From Acidobacteria bacterium 28-9 (GTDB lineage: Bacteria; Acidobacteriota; Blastocatellia; Pyrinomonadales; Pyrinomonadaceae), in contig MWYY01000057.1 in the NCBI GenBank assembly GCA_002050355.1, positions 1 to 64,000 on the forward strand: a stretch of DNA of 64,000 nt. The letters run 5' to 3'. The notes beneath the pieces are model-generated. The model had not been told where the DNA came from, did not search any database, and saw nothing but the letters and a program-made list of their open reading frames with translations. The position numbers and the translations under genes are program-made. How positions within the stretch are numbered: position 1 is the stretch's first letter; the number at the start of each line of letters is the position of its first letter. Shown here piece after piece: positions 51,595 to 59,939 of the stretch.

Positions 51595-52128
51595 ATGATT
51601 ACCAGTTTTTATCGTTTTATTTTTGTTGTATTTCTTTTCTCGGCGTCAATCGCGTGCGTCAATGCCCAATCAAACACGGGTGAAAAAGAAGAATTACCGA
51701 AAGGCATAAAAGAAACTCTTGCAAAAAACCGAATTGACCGCGAAAAAAAAGATTACGAAGAATTGCTCCAGCGCGGCGAAGAAACTGTGAAATTGAGCGA
51801 GGAACTCGACAAATCATTTGTTCAAAATAAAAAATTGACCGGCGAAGACCAGAGAAAACTCGAACGTCTGGAAAAATTGTCGAAAAAAATTCGCGAAGAA
51901 CTCGGCGGCAACGACTCAAATCCCACCTCCGAGAACGAGAATAGTTCTAAATCCGATGATGTAAAATTGTCTTCTGTTTCGGATGCGGTCGATAAATTGA
52001 AAAATATCAGTCGGAAATTGTCCGACGAATTGAAGAAAACTACCAGATACACAATTTCAACCGTCGCCGTACAAAGCTCAAATACGCTTTTTAAAGTCGT
52101 TCGGTTTATTCGGCTAAGTAAGAATTAG
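51595..52128 (+). CDS. Secreted coiled-coil hypothetical protein (177 aa)
   Basis: A signal peptide or lipoprotein signal (residues 1-24; FSASIAC resembles a lipobox) is followed by a highly charged helical segment, about 28-100, of coiled-coil type (KRIDREKKDYEELLQ-like and LTGEDQRKLERLEKLSKKI). A Ser/Asn/Asp-rich linker and a second helix follow. No family is recognised. It lies between the 210-residue secreted protein and the VWA gene, 33 bp from the latter. Confidence 0.6.
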   Translation: MITSFYRFIFVVFLFSASIACVNAQSNTGEKEELPKGIKETLAKNRIDREKKDYEELLQRGEETVKLSEELDKSFVQNKKLTGEDQRKLERLEKLSKKIREELGGNDSNPTSENENSSKSDDVKLSSVSDAVDKLKNISRKLSDELKKTTRYTISTVAVQSSNTLFKVVRFIRLSKN

Positions 52129-52161
52129 AAATTATTTACATTTATTTTCATCCGTTGTTTT

Positions 52162-53091
52162 ATGTCAAAACTTCCCGCAAACTCATCCTTTCCCAGCCGA
52201 TTTGTTAAGATGTTTTTCCTGGCTTTGTTCTGTTTTTTCTCGCCTGCCGCTTTTGCTCAAAACGGCGAAAACGACACGATCAAAGTCGAATCTTCAATAG
52301 TAGTTTTGAACGCAACCGTCGCCGATACCAAAAATAAAATTGTCTCCGGTTTGAAACAATCGCAATTTAAAATTTTTGAAGACGGAGTTGAACAGAAGAT
52401 AGATTTTTTTGAAGCCGAAGAGACGCCTTTTGCGGCGGTAATTCTGCTCGACACTTCGGGCAGTATGGAAGAGAGAGTTTCGATGGCGCGTTCGGCGGCG
52501 ATAAATTTCCTCGATGGTTTACGCACCGAAGACGTAGCAGCGATTTACAATTTTGATTCAAAAGTTTTGCTCGTTCAGGATTTTTCCAACAGCCGCGACA
52601 TCGCCCAAAACGTTTTTGATCTAAAGGCTTACGGTTATACGATTTTAAATGACGCAATTTTCAAAGCCGCGCAGGAACTCAGCCGTCGTCGCGAAAAACG
52701 CCGGGCGATAATTGTTTTATCCGATGGCGCGGATACGAAAAGCAGATTGTCTTCCGACAAAGCGCTCAAAGCGGCAATCGCCGTAAACGCAACAATTTAT
52801 ACGGTTGATATGTCTTCGGTTGGTACCGGCGCTAGTGAAAGAATGCAAAGTCAAGCCGCGTTGAAAAATTTTTCCGAAAAGAGCGGCGGACTTTTTGTTG
52901 CCACGCCGGGCGGCGCGGCGATGCGTGAGGCTTTCAAAAATATCGTCCAGGAACTCGGCACGCAATACACGCTTGGTTATCAGCCTTTAAACCTCAAAAA
53001 AGACGGAAAATGGCGCGCGATTGAATTAAGAATCGCGCGTCCGAATCTGACAATCAGAACTAGAAAAGGTTACAACGCACCCAAAAATTAA
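52162..53091 (+). CDS. Secreted VWA-domain protein (VWFA-related Acidobacterial type)
   Basis: The 309-residue protein has a signal peptide (about 13-33, ending SPAAFAQ). A beta-sandwich N-terminal part (about 38-75, VVLNATVADTKNKIVSGLKQSQFKIFEDG) is followed by a von Willebrand A domain (about 84-265) with the MIDAS motif DTSGSMEERVS and the downstream LSDGADTKSRLSSDKAL. The C-terminus, YTLGYQPLNLKKDGKWRAIELRI, matches the pattern called VWFA-related Acidobacterial domain. This is among the strongest lineage indicators in the window. Likely role: extracellular or periplasmic metal-dependent protein-protein adhesion. Confidence 0.92.
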   Translation: MSKLPANSSFPSRFVKMFFLALFCFFSPAAFAQNGENDTIKVESSIVVLNATVADTKNKIVSGLKQSQFKIFEDGVEQKIDFFEAEETPFAAVILLDTSGSMEERVSMARSAAINFLDGLRTEDVAAIYNFDSKVLLVQDFSNSRDIAQNVFDLKAYGYTILNDAIFKAAQELSRRREKRRAIIVLSDGADTKSRLSSDKALKAAIAVNATIYTVDMSSVGTGASERMQSQAALKNFSEKSGGLFVATPGGAAMREAFKNIVQELGTQYTLGYQPLNLKKDGKWRAIELRIARPNLTIRTRKGYNAPKN

Positions 53092-53193
53092 ACGGGAAAA
53101 ATTAAAAATTGAAAGCAAAAGCCGGAAGATTAGATGGCACAAAGTAAAAGCTAAATCTTCAGGGTCGGTTATTGCCCTTTTAATTTTGCTCGT

Positions 53194-54336
53194 TTAATGT
53201 TTATCTAAACTCGTTTTGTTTCTCGATTTGTCGGCGTGTCTTTCGATTGCCAATCGAATCAAATCGTCGATTACCTGCGAAAAGTTTTTACCCGTTCCCG
53301 CCCACATTTTCGGAAAACCGGAAGCATCGGTTAAACCGGGCAAAGTGTTGATTTCGTTGACGAGCAGTTTGCCATCGTCATTTCGCAGAAAAAAATCAAC
53401 GCGCGCCAAACCTGAACCGTCAACCGCTCTGAAAGCTGAAATCGCCATTCGCTGAATTTCCTTTGTCAATTCTTCGGAAACCGGCGCGGGAACGACAAAA
53501 TCGTTGTTGCCAGTTCCCGTGTATTTTTCCCTATAATCAAGAAATTTTTTCGCGTCGTCGTGAATGATGTATTCGCCCGGAAGGCTCGCCTGCGCATCTT
53601 CGTTGCCAAGTACGGCGCATTCAATCTCGCGCATATCCAAACCTTCTTCGACAATTATTTTCCGGTCGTATCGGGCAGCAAGTTCGATTGCTCCGCGCAG
53701 GGTTTCCCTGTCGGTCGCACGCGAAACGCCGACGGACGAACCTAAATTAGCGGGTTTTACAAAACACGGAAACCCGAGTTTTAATTCCGTTCGCTCAATG
53801 ATGGCGTTGCTTTGGCGTTCCCATTCGCTTCGCAAAAACCAAATGTAACGGCAAATCGGTAAATCGGCATTGCGGAAAAGCGTCTTCATCACAACTTTGT
53901 CCATTCCGCAGGCAGCAGCCAAAACACCGCACCCGACATAAGGAATATCAGCCATTTCCAGCAAACCTTGAATCGTTCCGTCTTCGCCAAACGTTCCGTG
54001 CAAAACCGGAAAAACCGCATCGAGCGGAAAAACCTTTTCCTGCGCTCCGTTAGTTGCAAGTTGCGTCAAACCTTTGTATTTTGTATCGCCGAGAAGCGCA
54101 ATCGGGTTTTGCGAAAATTTTTCGACGCTTTCTTTAAGTATTCCCTGCGTATGTTCCGGCAAAAGCTGTAACGACTCGATTGGATTAAGCCAATTTCCCG
54201 TTTGTGTTATTGCTACGGGTACGACTTCATACTTTTCCCGGTCAACTTGTTCGATAACGGTTTTTGCCGAACGGACGGAGATTTCGTGTTCGCCGGAACG
54301 CCCGCCGAAAATTACGCCGATTTTTATTTTTTCCAT
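53194..54336 (-). CDS. ddl: D-alanine--D-alanine ligase
   Basis: Joins two D-alanines for peptidoglycan. The start is the ATG at 54336 (MEKIKIGVIFGGRSGEHEISV); an earlier in-frame start would add 22 residues of repeat-derived sequence. The ATP-grasp core has LHGTFGEDGTIQGLLEMADIPYVGCGVLA, PCFVKPANLGSSVGVSRA, the omega-loop region and VDFFLRNDDGKLLVNEINTLPGLTDAS. At 380 residues it fits the longer Ddl group. A 9-bp hairpin array directly precedes it. It is the last gene of the long minus-strand run. Confidence 0.95.
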   Translation of the reverse strand: MEKIKIGVIFGGRSGEHEISVRSAKTVIEQVDREKYEVVPVAITQTGNWLNPIESLQLLPEHTQGILKESVEKFSQNPIALLGDTKYKGLTQLATNGAQEKVFPLDAVFPVLHGTFGEDGTIQGLLEMADIPYVGCGVLAAACGMDKVVMKTLFRNADLPICRYIWFLRSEWERQSNAIIERTELKLGFPCFVKPANLGSSVGVSRATDRETLRGAIELAARYDRKIIVEEGLDMREIECAVLGNEDAQASLPGEYIIHDDAKKFLDYREKYTGTGNNDFVVPAPVSEELTKEIQRMAISAFRAVDGSGLARVDFFLRNDDGKLLVNEINTLPGLTDASGFPKMWAGTGKNFSQVIDDLIRLAIERHADKSRNKTSLDKH

Positions 54337-54341
54337 AAAAA

Positions 54342-54436
54342 GAGTCCGGTGAGTCTGGAGAGTCCAGAGAGTCTGGTGAGTCTGGAAAGTCTTTAGACTC
54401 ACCGGACTCTCCAGACTCCCGAAACTCTCTGGACTT
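54342..54436. repeat. Hairpin of 9-bp GAGTCTNNN arrays between arginase and ddl
   Basis: Five or six 9-bp units (GAGTCCGGT, GAGTCTGGA, GAGTCCAGA, GAGTCTGGT, GAGTCTGGA, AAGTCTTTA; 54342-54395) are followed at once by the inverted version (GACTCACCG, GACTCTCCA, GACTCCCGA and so on, to about 54436). The unit core GAGTCT is shared with the 6192/6640 arrays. The arginase stop (54438-54440) abuts it. Confidence 0.88.
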
Positions 54437-54437
54437 C

Positions 54438-55400
54438 TTAAAGAATTGTTTTTCCTAAAGCCGAAAGAACTAATTCTCCGGCGAGTTCGACGGTAATATT
54501 GCTTTTATCGAGCAGCGGATTGACTTCGACCATTTCAAAAGACCGCATTTCTCCTCGTTCGGCAATAATTTCCAGCGCGAGATGCGCCTCGCGGTAAGTG
54601 ATTCCGCCGCGAACAAGCGTTCCCGAACCGGGCGCAAAACGCGGGTCGATAATATCTACATCAAAAGTTACGGCAAAACCGCCCGAGGCTTGTGACGCGA
54701 TTTTTACGGCGTCTTCCACACAGGCGAGCATTCCGTGCCGGTCTATGTCGCTCATCGTAAAAAAGTTGCCGCGCATTCCCAACTCACGGATTCGTCTTTT
54801 TTCGCCTAAATCCAAATCGCGCGCGCCGACGTGAGCGCAAAACTTCGGATTTAACTTCGGCGCAAATCCTTCCAAATTTACCATCGACGGATCGCCGTAA
54901 CCTAAAAGCGCGGCAAGCGGCATTCCGTGAATGTTGCCCGAACCTGAAGTTTCGTGCGTATTTATGTCGGCGTGCGCGTCAAGCCAAATCAAGCCGATTT
55001 CTTTTTCCTGTTCTCTAAAATAAGATGAAACTCCGGAAAAAGTTCCGAGCGCAACCGAATGGTCGCCGCCTAAAATAACGGGAAACGCGTCGTCCTGCAA
55101 AATTTGTTTGACCGAATTTGCCGAGTTATTTGATGAAGCGAGTATTTCACTCAGGTATTTTAGATTATCTTCCTTTTCGGCGACATAATCCGGTTTGACA
55201 ATTTCGACATCGCCGTAATCTCTTACTTGATAACCGAGTTCGGCAATGTGTCCGATTAAAGAACTGCCGCGAAATTCCGCCAGCCGCATTGCCGTTACGC
55301 CGAGTTCGCTTCCCTTCTGTTCCGCGCCGAAGCCGAGCGGAACGCCTATAATTCCGACCTTTTTTCCCTTTCCGGGAAAATCGTAGTTTTCCAAAGACAT
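54438..55400 (-). CDS. rocF: Arginase
   Basis: Hydrolyses arginine to ornithine and urea using a binuclear Mn centre. The 320-residue protein has the ureohydrolase metal motifs GGDHSVALGTFSGV, WLDAHADINTHETSGSGNIHGMPLAALLG and TFDVDIIDPRFAPGSGTLVRGG. The HETSGSGNIHGMPLA form favours arginase over agmatinase. It lies 12 bp downstream of HPr, in the same direction, an unusual neighbour for a PTS operon. This may connect nitrogen metabolism with the sigma-54/PTS-Ntr-like genes upstream. Confidence 0.92.
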   Translation of the reverse strand: MSLENYDFPGKGKKVGIIGVPLGFGAEQKGSELGVTAMRLAEFRGSSLIGHIAELGYQVRDYGDVEIVKPDYVAEKEDNLKYLSEILASSNNSANSVKQILQDDAFPVILGGDHSVALGTFSGVSSYFREQEKEIGLIWLDAHADINTHETSGSGNIHGMPLAALLGYGDPSMVNLEGFAPKLNPKFCAHVGARDLDLGEKRRIRELGMRGNFFTMSDIDRHGMLACVEDAVKIASQASGGFAVTFDVDIIDPRFAPGSGTLVRGGITYREAHLALEIIAERGEMRSFEMVEVNPLLDKSNITVELAGELVLSALGKTIL

Positions 55401-55412
55401 AATTTATAAAAT

Positions 55413-55685
55413 TTATATTTCGCCAAAACCCTTCGAGAAGATTTCTTCAACGGCTCGCAGGGCTTTTTGTTCGTCCGCGCCTTCGACTTCGATTTTGAGT
55501 TTTGTTCCCTGAGCGGCAGCTAGAGTTAAAACGCTTAAAATTGATTTAGCTTCGGCAACCACCTGGTTATCCGTGCGTTTTAACTTTATGCTGCTCTTAA
55601 ATTTTCCGACCAGACGAACAAGCTGCGCGGCGGCGCGGGCGTGGAGACCGAGCGGGTTAATTACCTTCACCTGCGCTTCAAGCAT
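55413..55685 (-). CDS. HPr-like phosphocarrier protein
   Basis: The 90-residue protein (ATG at 55685, MLEAQVKVINPLGLHARAAAQLV) has the His15 site in GLHARAA and the Ser46 region KSILSVLTLAAAQGT. It accepts phosphate from EI and passes it to an EIIA. Its start overlaps the EIIA gene by 8 bp, so translation is coupled. No EI or HPr kinase is in the window. Probably a regulatory (PTS-Ntr- or Man-like) phosphorelay rather than sugar import. Confidence 0.93.
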   Translation of the reverse strand: MLEAQVKVINPLGLHARAAAQLVRLVGKFKSSIKLKRTDNQVVAEAKSILSVLTLAAAQGTKLKIEVEGADEQKALRAVEEIFSKGFGEI

Positions 55686-56103
55686 CTTTTTTGAATTTTT
55701 GCGGTTCGAGTAATTCGCTTGTGCGGTAAATTGCCTCTTTCCCCTGCTCTTCAACTTCCCTTGCCATTTCTGCTAAAGTCGTTTCCTCATTTTGCGAGGC
55801 AAGTTTTATAACCATCGGTAAATTAACGCCCGTTACAATTTCGATTTCGTTCTGTTTGATAAACATTGCTGAAATATTTGTCGGTGTTCCGCCGAACATA
55901 TCCGTCAGGAGCAAAACACCGATGCCGCCAGAAACTTTTTTGACGGCGCGCGCGATTTCGTCTTTTGCCATTTCAACATCATCATGCCAGCCTATTGAAA
56001 CCGCCGCGATATGACTCATTGAACCGACAACTGTTTCCGCCGCCGCCAAAAGCTCGTTGGCAACTTGCCCGTGCGAAACAATTACTCCGCCGATTTTTTT
56101 CAT
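55678..56103 (-). CDS. PTS EIIA component, mannose family
   Basis: The 141-residue protein (ATG at 56103, MKKIGGVIVSHGQVANELLAAAE) has the phospho-His in VSHGQ, IGWHDD near residue 47, and the EIIA-Man motif VLLLTDMFGGTPTNISAMF. No EIIB, EIIC or EIID gene is present, so it may serve as a regulator, as in proteobacteria with orphan EIIA-Man next to rapZ. It lies between rapZ and HPr with short gaps and overlap. The longer open frame starting at 56190 overlaps rapZ and is not needed. Confidence 0.92.
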   Translation of the reverse strand: MKKIGGVIVSHGQVANELLAAAETVVGSMSHIAAVSIGWHDDVEMAKDEIARAVKKVSGGIGVLLLTDMFGGTPTNISAMFIKQNEIEIVTGVNLPMVIKLASQNEETTLAEMAREVEEQGKEAIYRTSELLEPQKFKKDA

Positions 56104-56146
56104 AACTTTTTTTCGTCCCCTCAGTTTTTCACTTTTACGTTTGCAC

Positions 56147-57040
56147 TTATTTCTGCACATCGCGGTGCGCGACCGAAATGTCAAAACCATCTTTTTTCAA
56201 CGCCTTGCCGAGTCTTTCCGCAACCATAACGGAACGATGTCGTCCTCCAGTGCAGCCGACGCCGACGGTTAAATAAGATTTTCCCTCGCGCCGGTAAAGC
56301 GGAAGCAGGTATTCCATCAATTCGGTGAAACGCCGAATTGTTTCCTCGGCTTCGTCTTGTTTTTCCAGAAAAGCTATAACTTTTTTGTCCGTTCCGGGTA
56401 AATTTCTCAATCCCTTTTCAAAAAAAGGATTAGGAAGATGGCGCACATCAAAAAGCAAATCAACCTGACTCGGAACGCCGTATTTATGTCCGAAACTGAC
56501 AAAGTGCAGATGCAAGGGAGAACCTTTTTCCTTATGTCCGAATTTTTCGACCAGAAGTCGGCGAAGCGTGTGAACCGTATGCTCGGTCGTGTCGATTATC
56601 AACTCGGCTTTCTCGCGCACCTCATGCATCGCTTCTCTTTCAGCGCGAATTGCGGCAAGCAAACCTTCGCCGAAGTCCGCCGGATGCGGACGACGTGTTT
56701 CGCTGAAGCGCCTTTGGAGAACGTTGTCGGATGCTTCAAAAAACAACACAAACGGCATAAGTTTCTTTTTTAATTTTTCCAATTCGTCGGGAAACTTTGA
56801 TAAAAAATGACGTTCTCTGATATTAATGACGAGCGCGGCTTTTTCAATCGCCACCTTATCTTCGGAAGTTGGAAGGAGTAAGCGCGAAAAGGTCGAAAGC
56901 ATTGTTATCGGCAAATTATCAACGCAAAAAAAACCTAAATCTTCAAAGGCGTTTGTTGCCGAACTCATTCCCGAACCACTGAGTCCGGTGATGATTACAA
57001 AAGTTGGATAAACGGTTCCTTCTATTTTGTTGTCTAGCAT
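56147..57040 (-). CDS. rapZ: RapZ/YvcJ-family protein with altered Walker A
   Basis: RapZ proteins are P-loop proteins; in E. coli RapZ binds small RNAs and RNase E to control GlmS. The 297-residue product has the whole family pattern: VIITGLSGSGMSSATNAFEDLGFFCVDNLP, RRFSETRRPHP, FVSFGHKYGVPSQVDLLFDVRHLPNP, and the C-terminal LTVGVGCTGGRHRSVMVAERL. In the Walker A loop the usual GxxGxGK[S/T] lysine is methionine (codon ATG). This could abolish nucleotide hydrolysis. It lies upstream of EIIA-Man and HPr as in other phyla. Confidence 0.92.
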   Translation of the reverse strand: MLDNKIEGTVYPTFVIITGLSGSGMSSATNAFEDLGFFCVDNLPITMLSTFSRLLLPTSEDKVAIEKAALVINIRERHFLSKFPDELEKLKKKLMPFVLFFEASDNVLQRRFSETRRPHPADFGEGLLAAIRAEREAMHEVREKAELIIDTTEHTVHTLRRLLVEKFGHKEKGSPLHLHFVSFGHKYGVPSQVDLLFDVRHLPNPFFEKGLRNLPGTDKKVIAFLEKQDEAEETIRRFTELMEYLLPLYRREGKSYLTVGVGCTGGRHRSVMVAERLGKALKKDGFDISVAHRDVQK

Positions 57041-57404
57041 AAAATAGCTAACTTTGTTTCGATTTGATTATCAACCGCCAATCGAATTTCTATGTTTTTT
57101 ATCATTTTTACGCGCCGCAAAAATCGTCGAAACGAAAAAATTACACCTAAACCCCATTAAAAATTGTTTCTTAATACCAGAACTCACACGAAGAAATGCC
57201 TGCTTTCCGAGAATGGAAAATATTCTTTTGCCAACAGAAAACTCGATATTTTAAATTATTCTTAAAAAGTTTACGCAATCAAAGTCGCGAAACGACAAAT
57301 TTATAAATTTCGACACTGGTTAAAAATAATTGCGAAATAACACTTGAAAATAGGCGCTCTTCTCTGAAATATCGTTTGTTGTCAACTGCGGAAATTTGCC
57401 AAAC
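57041..57404. other. 364-bp AT-rich gap between hpf and rapZ
   Basis: The only gap over 300 bp in the lpt-rpoN-PTS run. On the minus strand, TTGACA at about 57376-57381 has no convincing -10. No repeat array, RNA gene or plausible ORF is seen. It may contain a separate promoter for rapZ. Confidence 0.4.
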
Positions 57405-57938
57405 CTACGGTTCAATCAAACCGTAATTTCCATCTTTTCGTTTGTATATAACCGAAACCCGTTCGCTTGCGGCATTGCGAAAAACGAGAAACTGATTTTC
57501 CTCTTCGTTCAGTCGTAAGATGGCTTCTTCCGCCGTCATCGGTTTGACCGGATAATTCGTCGAATCGATAATTGCAGGGGAACCGGCTTCGGGGTTTTCA
57601 TCATCTGAAGGCGGCGTAATGGTGCTAACTTTCGTCGCTTTTTGATGTTTATCTTTGATTTTATTTTTCAGCTTTAACGCCTGCTTTTCAATTTTGTCAA
57701 TCGTTTGCGACAAGGATTTATACATATCCGAAACGCTCGTCGTTGCCGTCAGTATCTGGTCATGCCATTTAATGATGATTTCCGAACGGTGTTTTCCACG
57801 CTCGACTTCGATGATGACATGAGCGTTATCGCTGCCGTTTCCGTCAAACAAATGCGCCAGTTTTTCAAAATGATTCTCGACGTGCGAACGCAGCGCCGGC
57901 GTAACTTCAATGTGTCTCCCCGTATATTCAAAATTCAT
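57405..57938 (-). CDS. hpf: Ribosome hibernation-promoting factor, long form
   Basis: The 177-residue protein has an N-terminal S30AE domain (MNFEYTGRHIEVTPALRSHVENHFEKLAHLF) that fills the ribosomal decoding region. A Lys-rich linker (about 95-130) leads to the C-terminal dimerisation domain (PVKPMTAEEAILRLNEEENQFLVFRNAASERVSVIYKRKDGNYGLIEP) that forms 100S ribosomes. Long HPF is typical outside gamma-proteobacteria. Its place between rpoN and rapZ is conserved in many Gram-negative lineages. Confidence 0.95.
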   Translation of the reverse strand: MNFEYTGRHIEVTPALRSHVENHFEKLAHLFDGNGSDNAHVIIEVERGKHRSEIIIKWHDQILTATTSVSDMYKSLSQTIDKIEKQALKLKNKIKDKHQKATKVSTITPPSDDENPEAGSPAIIDSTNYPVKPMTAEEAILRLNEEENQFLVFRNAASERVSVIYKRKDGNYGLIEP

Positions 57939-57956
57939 AAATTTCCCCTTTTTAGT

Positions 57957-58090
57957 AGTTTACAAAGTTATAATGTTTTCAAAGTTTCCAGAGCAAAGTA
58001 TTTTTGAAGTTCAAAGAATTTGTAAAAAGCTTAGAAACATAAATAGTTTCACAACTCTGTAAACTCTGAGAACCTTTTACGGCTCTGTCA
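57957..58090. repeat. Degenerate 9-bp-type repeat region between rpoN and hpf
   Basis: CAAAGTTAT/CAAAGTTTC-like units on the left face inverted CACAACTCT/GTAAACTCT-like units at about 58050-58080. On the minus strand the latter read CAGAGTTTACAGAGTTGTG, a 9-bp period. It resembles the 28062 region and is more degenerate than other arrays. Confidence 0.35.
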
Positions 58091-58096
58091 ACCCAT

Positions 58097-59668
58097 TCAA
58101 ACAACCGTTTTTCGCTCACGCGAGCCGGGAATATGCATCTGGTCGCGGTATTTTGCCACCGTCCGGCGCGAAAGTTTATTTCCTTCTCTGAGCAAAATTT
58201 TAGCAACTTGATTGTCGGTCAAAGGCTTGTGCGAATCTTCTTCTTCAATCATTTTCTTGATTCTCAACTTCAGAATGCGCGTCGAAATTTCTTCGCCGTC
58301 TTCGTTAAGCATACCTTCGGAGAAAAATCGACGCAGCTCGATAACGCCCTGCGGCGTGTGCGCATATTTACGATTGACGACGCGCGAGATAGTCGAAAGA
58401 TGCATCCCGATGTCTTCGGCAACATCTTTGAGCATCATCGGTTTAAGAAATTGAACGCCATTGTCAAGAAACTCGCGCTGACGCTTGACGATACACTCGG
58501 CGACGCGGTAAATCGTTTGCCGTCTATGCTCTATATTTCTAAGAAGGTCAACCGCCGAACGCATTTTTTCCTTGATAAAATCCTTTGTTTCTTTTGTTGT
58601 TTCCGATTGGTCAACCAATTTCTGATAAGTAGAATTGATGCGCAGACGCGGGTTGCCGTCGTCGGTAAAATAAATGATGTAATCGCCTTCGACTTTCTCG
58701 ATATAAACTTCGGGCGACACATAAATCGGCTCGTCCGACGAGTAACGCCTGCCGGGGAACGGGTCGAGAATACGGATTTTGTTAATTTCTTCGTCGAGCG
58801 CGTGAACGTCAACTCCCGTATGTTTCGACAAATGCTGAAGTCGGGACGGTGTCAAATTTTCAAAATGATTTTTTACCAAATCCGCCGCCAGCGATTCGCC
58901 TTCGCCGTTTGCTTCGAGCTGCACAAACAAGCATTCTTTCACATCTCGCACGCCGCAGCCGACCGGGTCAAGGCGCATCACAACGTTTCGCGCTTTTTCA
59001 ACCGCTTCGAGCGAGCAATCGCACATCTCGCCGATTTCTTCGTTGGAAGTCGTCAAGCGTCCGTCTTCGTCAAGGTTTCCGACAACGCAAACCGCGATTT
59101 CTTTGAGTTTGTCGCTTATTTGATGTAGATTTAGCTGCCATTGGAGATGGTCGGTTAGAGACGGCGCGCGCGACAAGAATTGGTCAAAACTCGGCGTGTC
59201 CTCTTTAAATTCTATTTCCTGAGTTTTATATCCCGGGTCGAGATAGTCCTGGAATTCTCTGCCGTAATCAACCTCTTCAAAAGGGTCGGCTTTTTCAACT
59301 GTCGGAGTTTCCGTTTCGCTTTCAAAATCTACAACACTGGTTTCATCAAAGCCGTTTTCACTCACGTTTTCAGAGTTAAAATTCTCACTCGAAATTTCCG
59401 CGCTCGATGAAATTTCAACATTTCTATCGTGTCCGTTCTCAAAACCTTCTTCTGCGCCGTTAGCATTTTGGTCGAGAATTTTTTCGGAAAATTCCTGAAA
59501 CTCATCTTCGGTAAAAACCTCTTCCAATACCGGATTTGCGACCAGTTCCTGTTGTATCAACTCGCTCAGTTGAATGGTAGTCATCTGCAACATCTCGATT
59601 CGCTGCCGCAGCTGCGGCGTCAAAACCATCCGTTGTGCAAGTTTTTGTGTAAGTCTTAGCGAAGCCAT
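58097..59668 (-). CDS. rpoN: RNA polymerase sigma-54 factor
   Basis: The 523-residue protein has region I (LRLTQKLAQRMVLTPQLRQRIEMLQM), an acidic region II, the core-binding domain (LTDHLQWQLNLHQISDKLKEIA), a HTH region (LKDVAEDIGMHLSTISRVVNRKYAHTPQG) and the RpoN box RRTVAKYRDQMHIPGSRERK at the end. It directs transcription from -24/-12 promoters with AAA+ activators. Region II is long and acidic (about 55-145). It lies in the conserved lptB-rpoN-hpf order. One candidate target is the lpxC promoter at 5312. Confidence 0.96.
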   Translation of the reverse strand: MASLRLTQKLAQRMVLTPQLRQRIEMLQMTTIQLSELIQQELVANPVLEEVFTEDEFQEFSEKILDQNANGAEEGFENGHDRNVEISSSAEISSENFNSENVSENGFDETSVVDFESETETPTVEKADPFEEVDYGREFQDYLDPGYKTQEIEFKEDTPSFDQFLSRAPSLTDHLQWQLNLHQISDKLKEIAVCVVGNLDEDGRLTTSNEEIGEMCDCSLEAVEKARNVVMRLDPVGCGVRDVKECLFVQLEANGEGESLAADLVKNHFENLTPSRLQHLSKHTGVDVHALDEEINKIRILDPFPGRRYSSDEPIYVSPEVYIEKVEGDYIIYFTDDGNPRLRINSTYQKLVDQSETTKETKDFIKEKMRSAVDLLRNIEHRRQTIYRVAECIVKRQREFLDNGVQFLKPMMLKDVAEDIGMHLSTISRVVNRKYAHTPQGVIELRRFFSEGMLNEDGEEISTRILKLRIKKMIEEEDSHKPLTDNQVAKILLREGNKLSRRTVAKYRDQMHIPGSRERKTVV

Positions 59669-59780
59669 TTTCGGTTTTAAAGTCTATTGACAAAACTCGT
59701 CCAAGTCAATAAATCGAGTTTTGCGAATTGTCAGTATTATAACCGATTCAGAGAACAAATGGGAAAACAAGTCAGAAAGG

Positions 59781-59939
59781 TTTGAGATTTCAAATTCCAA
59801 ATTCCAAACTTGAGATTAAAAAAAATAATTAAAATTCTTACCTTAAAATTGGGAATTGAGAATTTGAAATCTGGAAAATGAAACGCTTTATTTGAAATCT
59901 GGAATCTCGAATCTTTAATCTTAAATTTGAAATCTAAAG
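59781..59939. repeat. Heptad arrays between rpoN and lptB
   Basis: Five 7-bp units (TTTGAGA, TTTCAAA, TTCCAAA, TTCCAAA, CTTGAGA; 59781-59815) and seven units (TTTGAAA to TCTAAAG; 59891-59939) flank a weaker middle block (about 59850-59878). The blocks are partly complementary. The lptB stop (59934-59936) lies in the last unit. Confidence 0.8.

Noticed and set aside
58133-59128. A 331-codon open frame on the plus strand opposite rpoN
   Set aside because: It lies entirely within the well-supported rpoN gene on the other strand, has no ribosome-binding site and no recognisable domain. Long antisense frames are expected from the codon use here.
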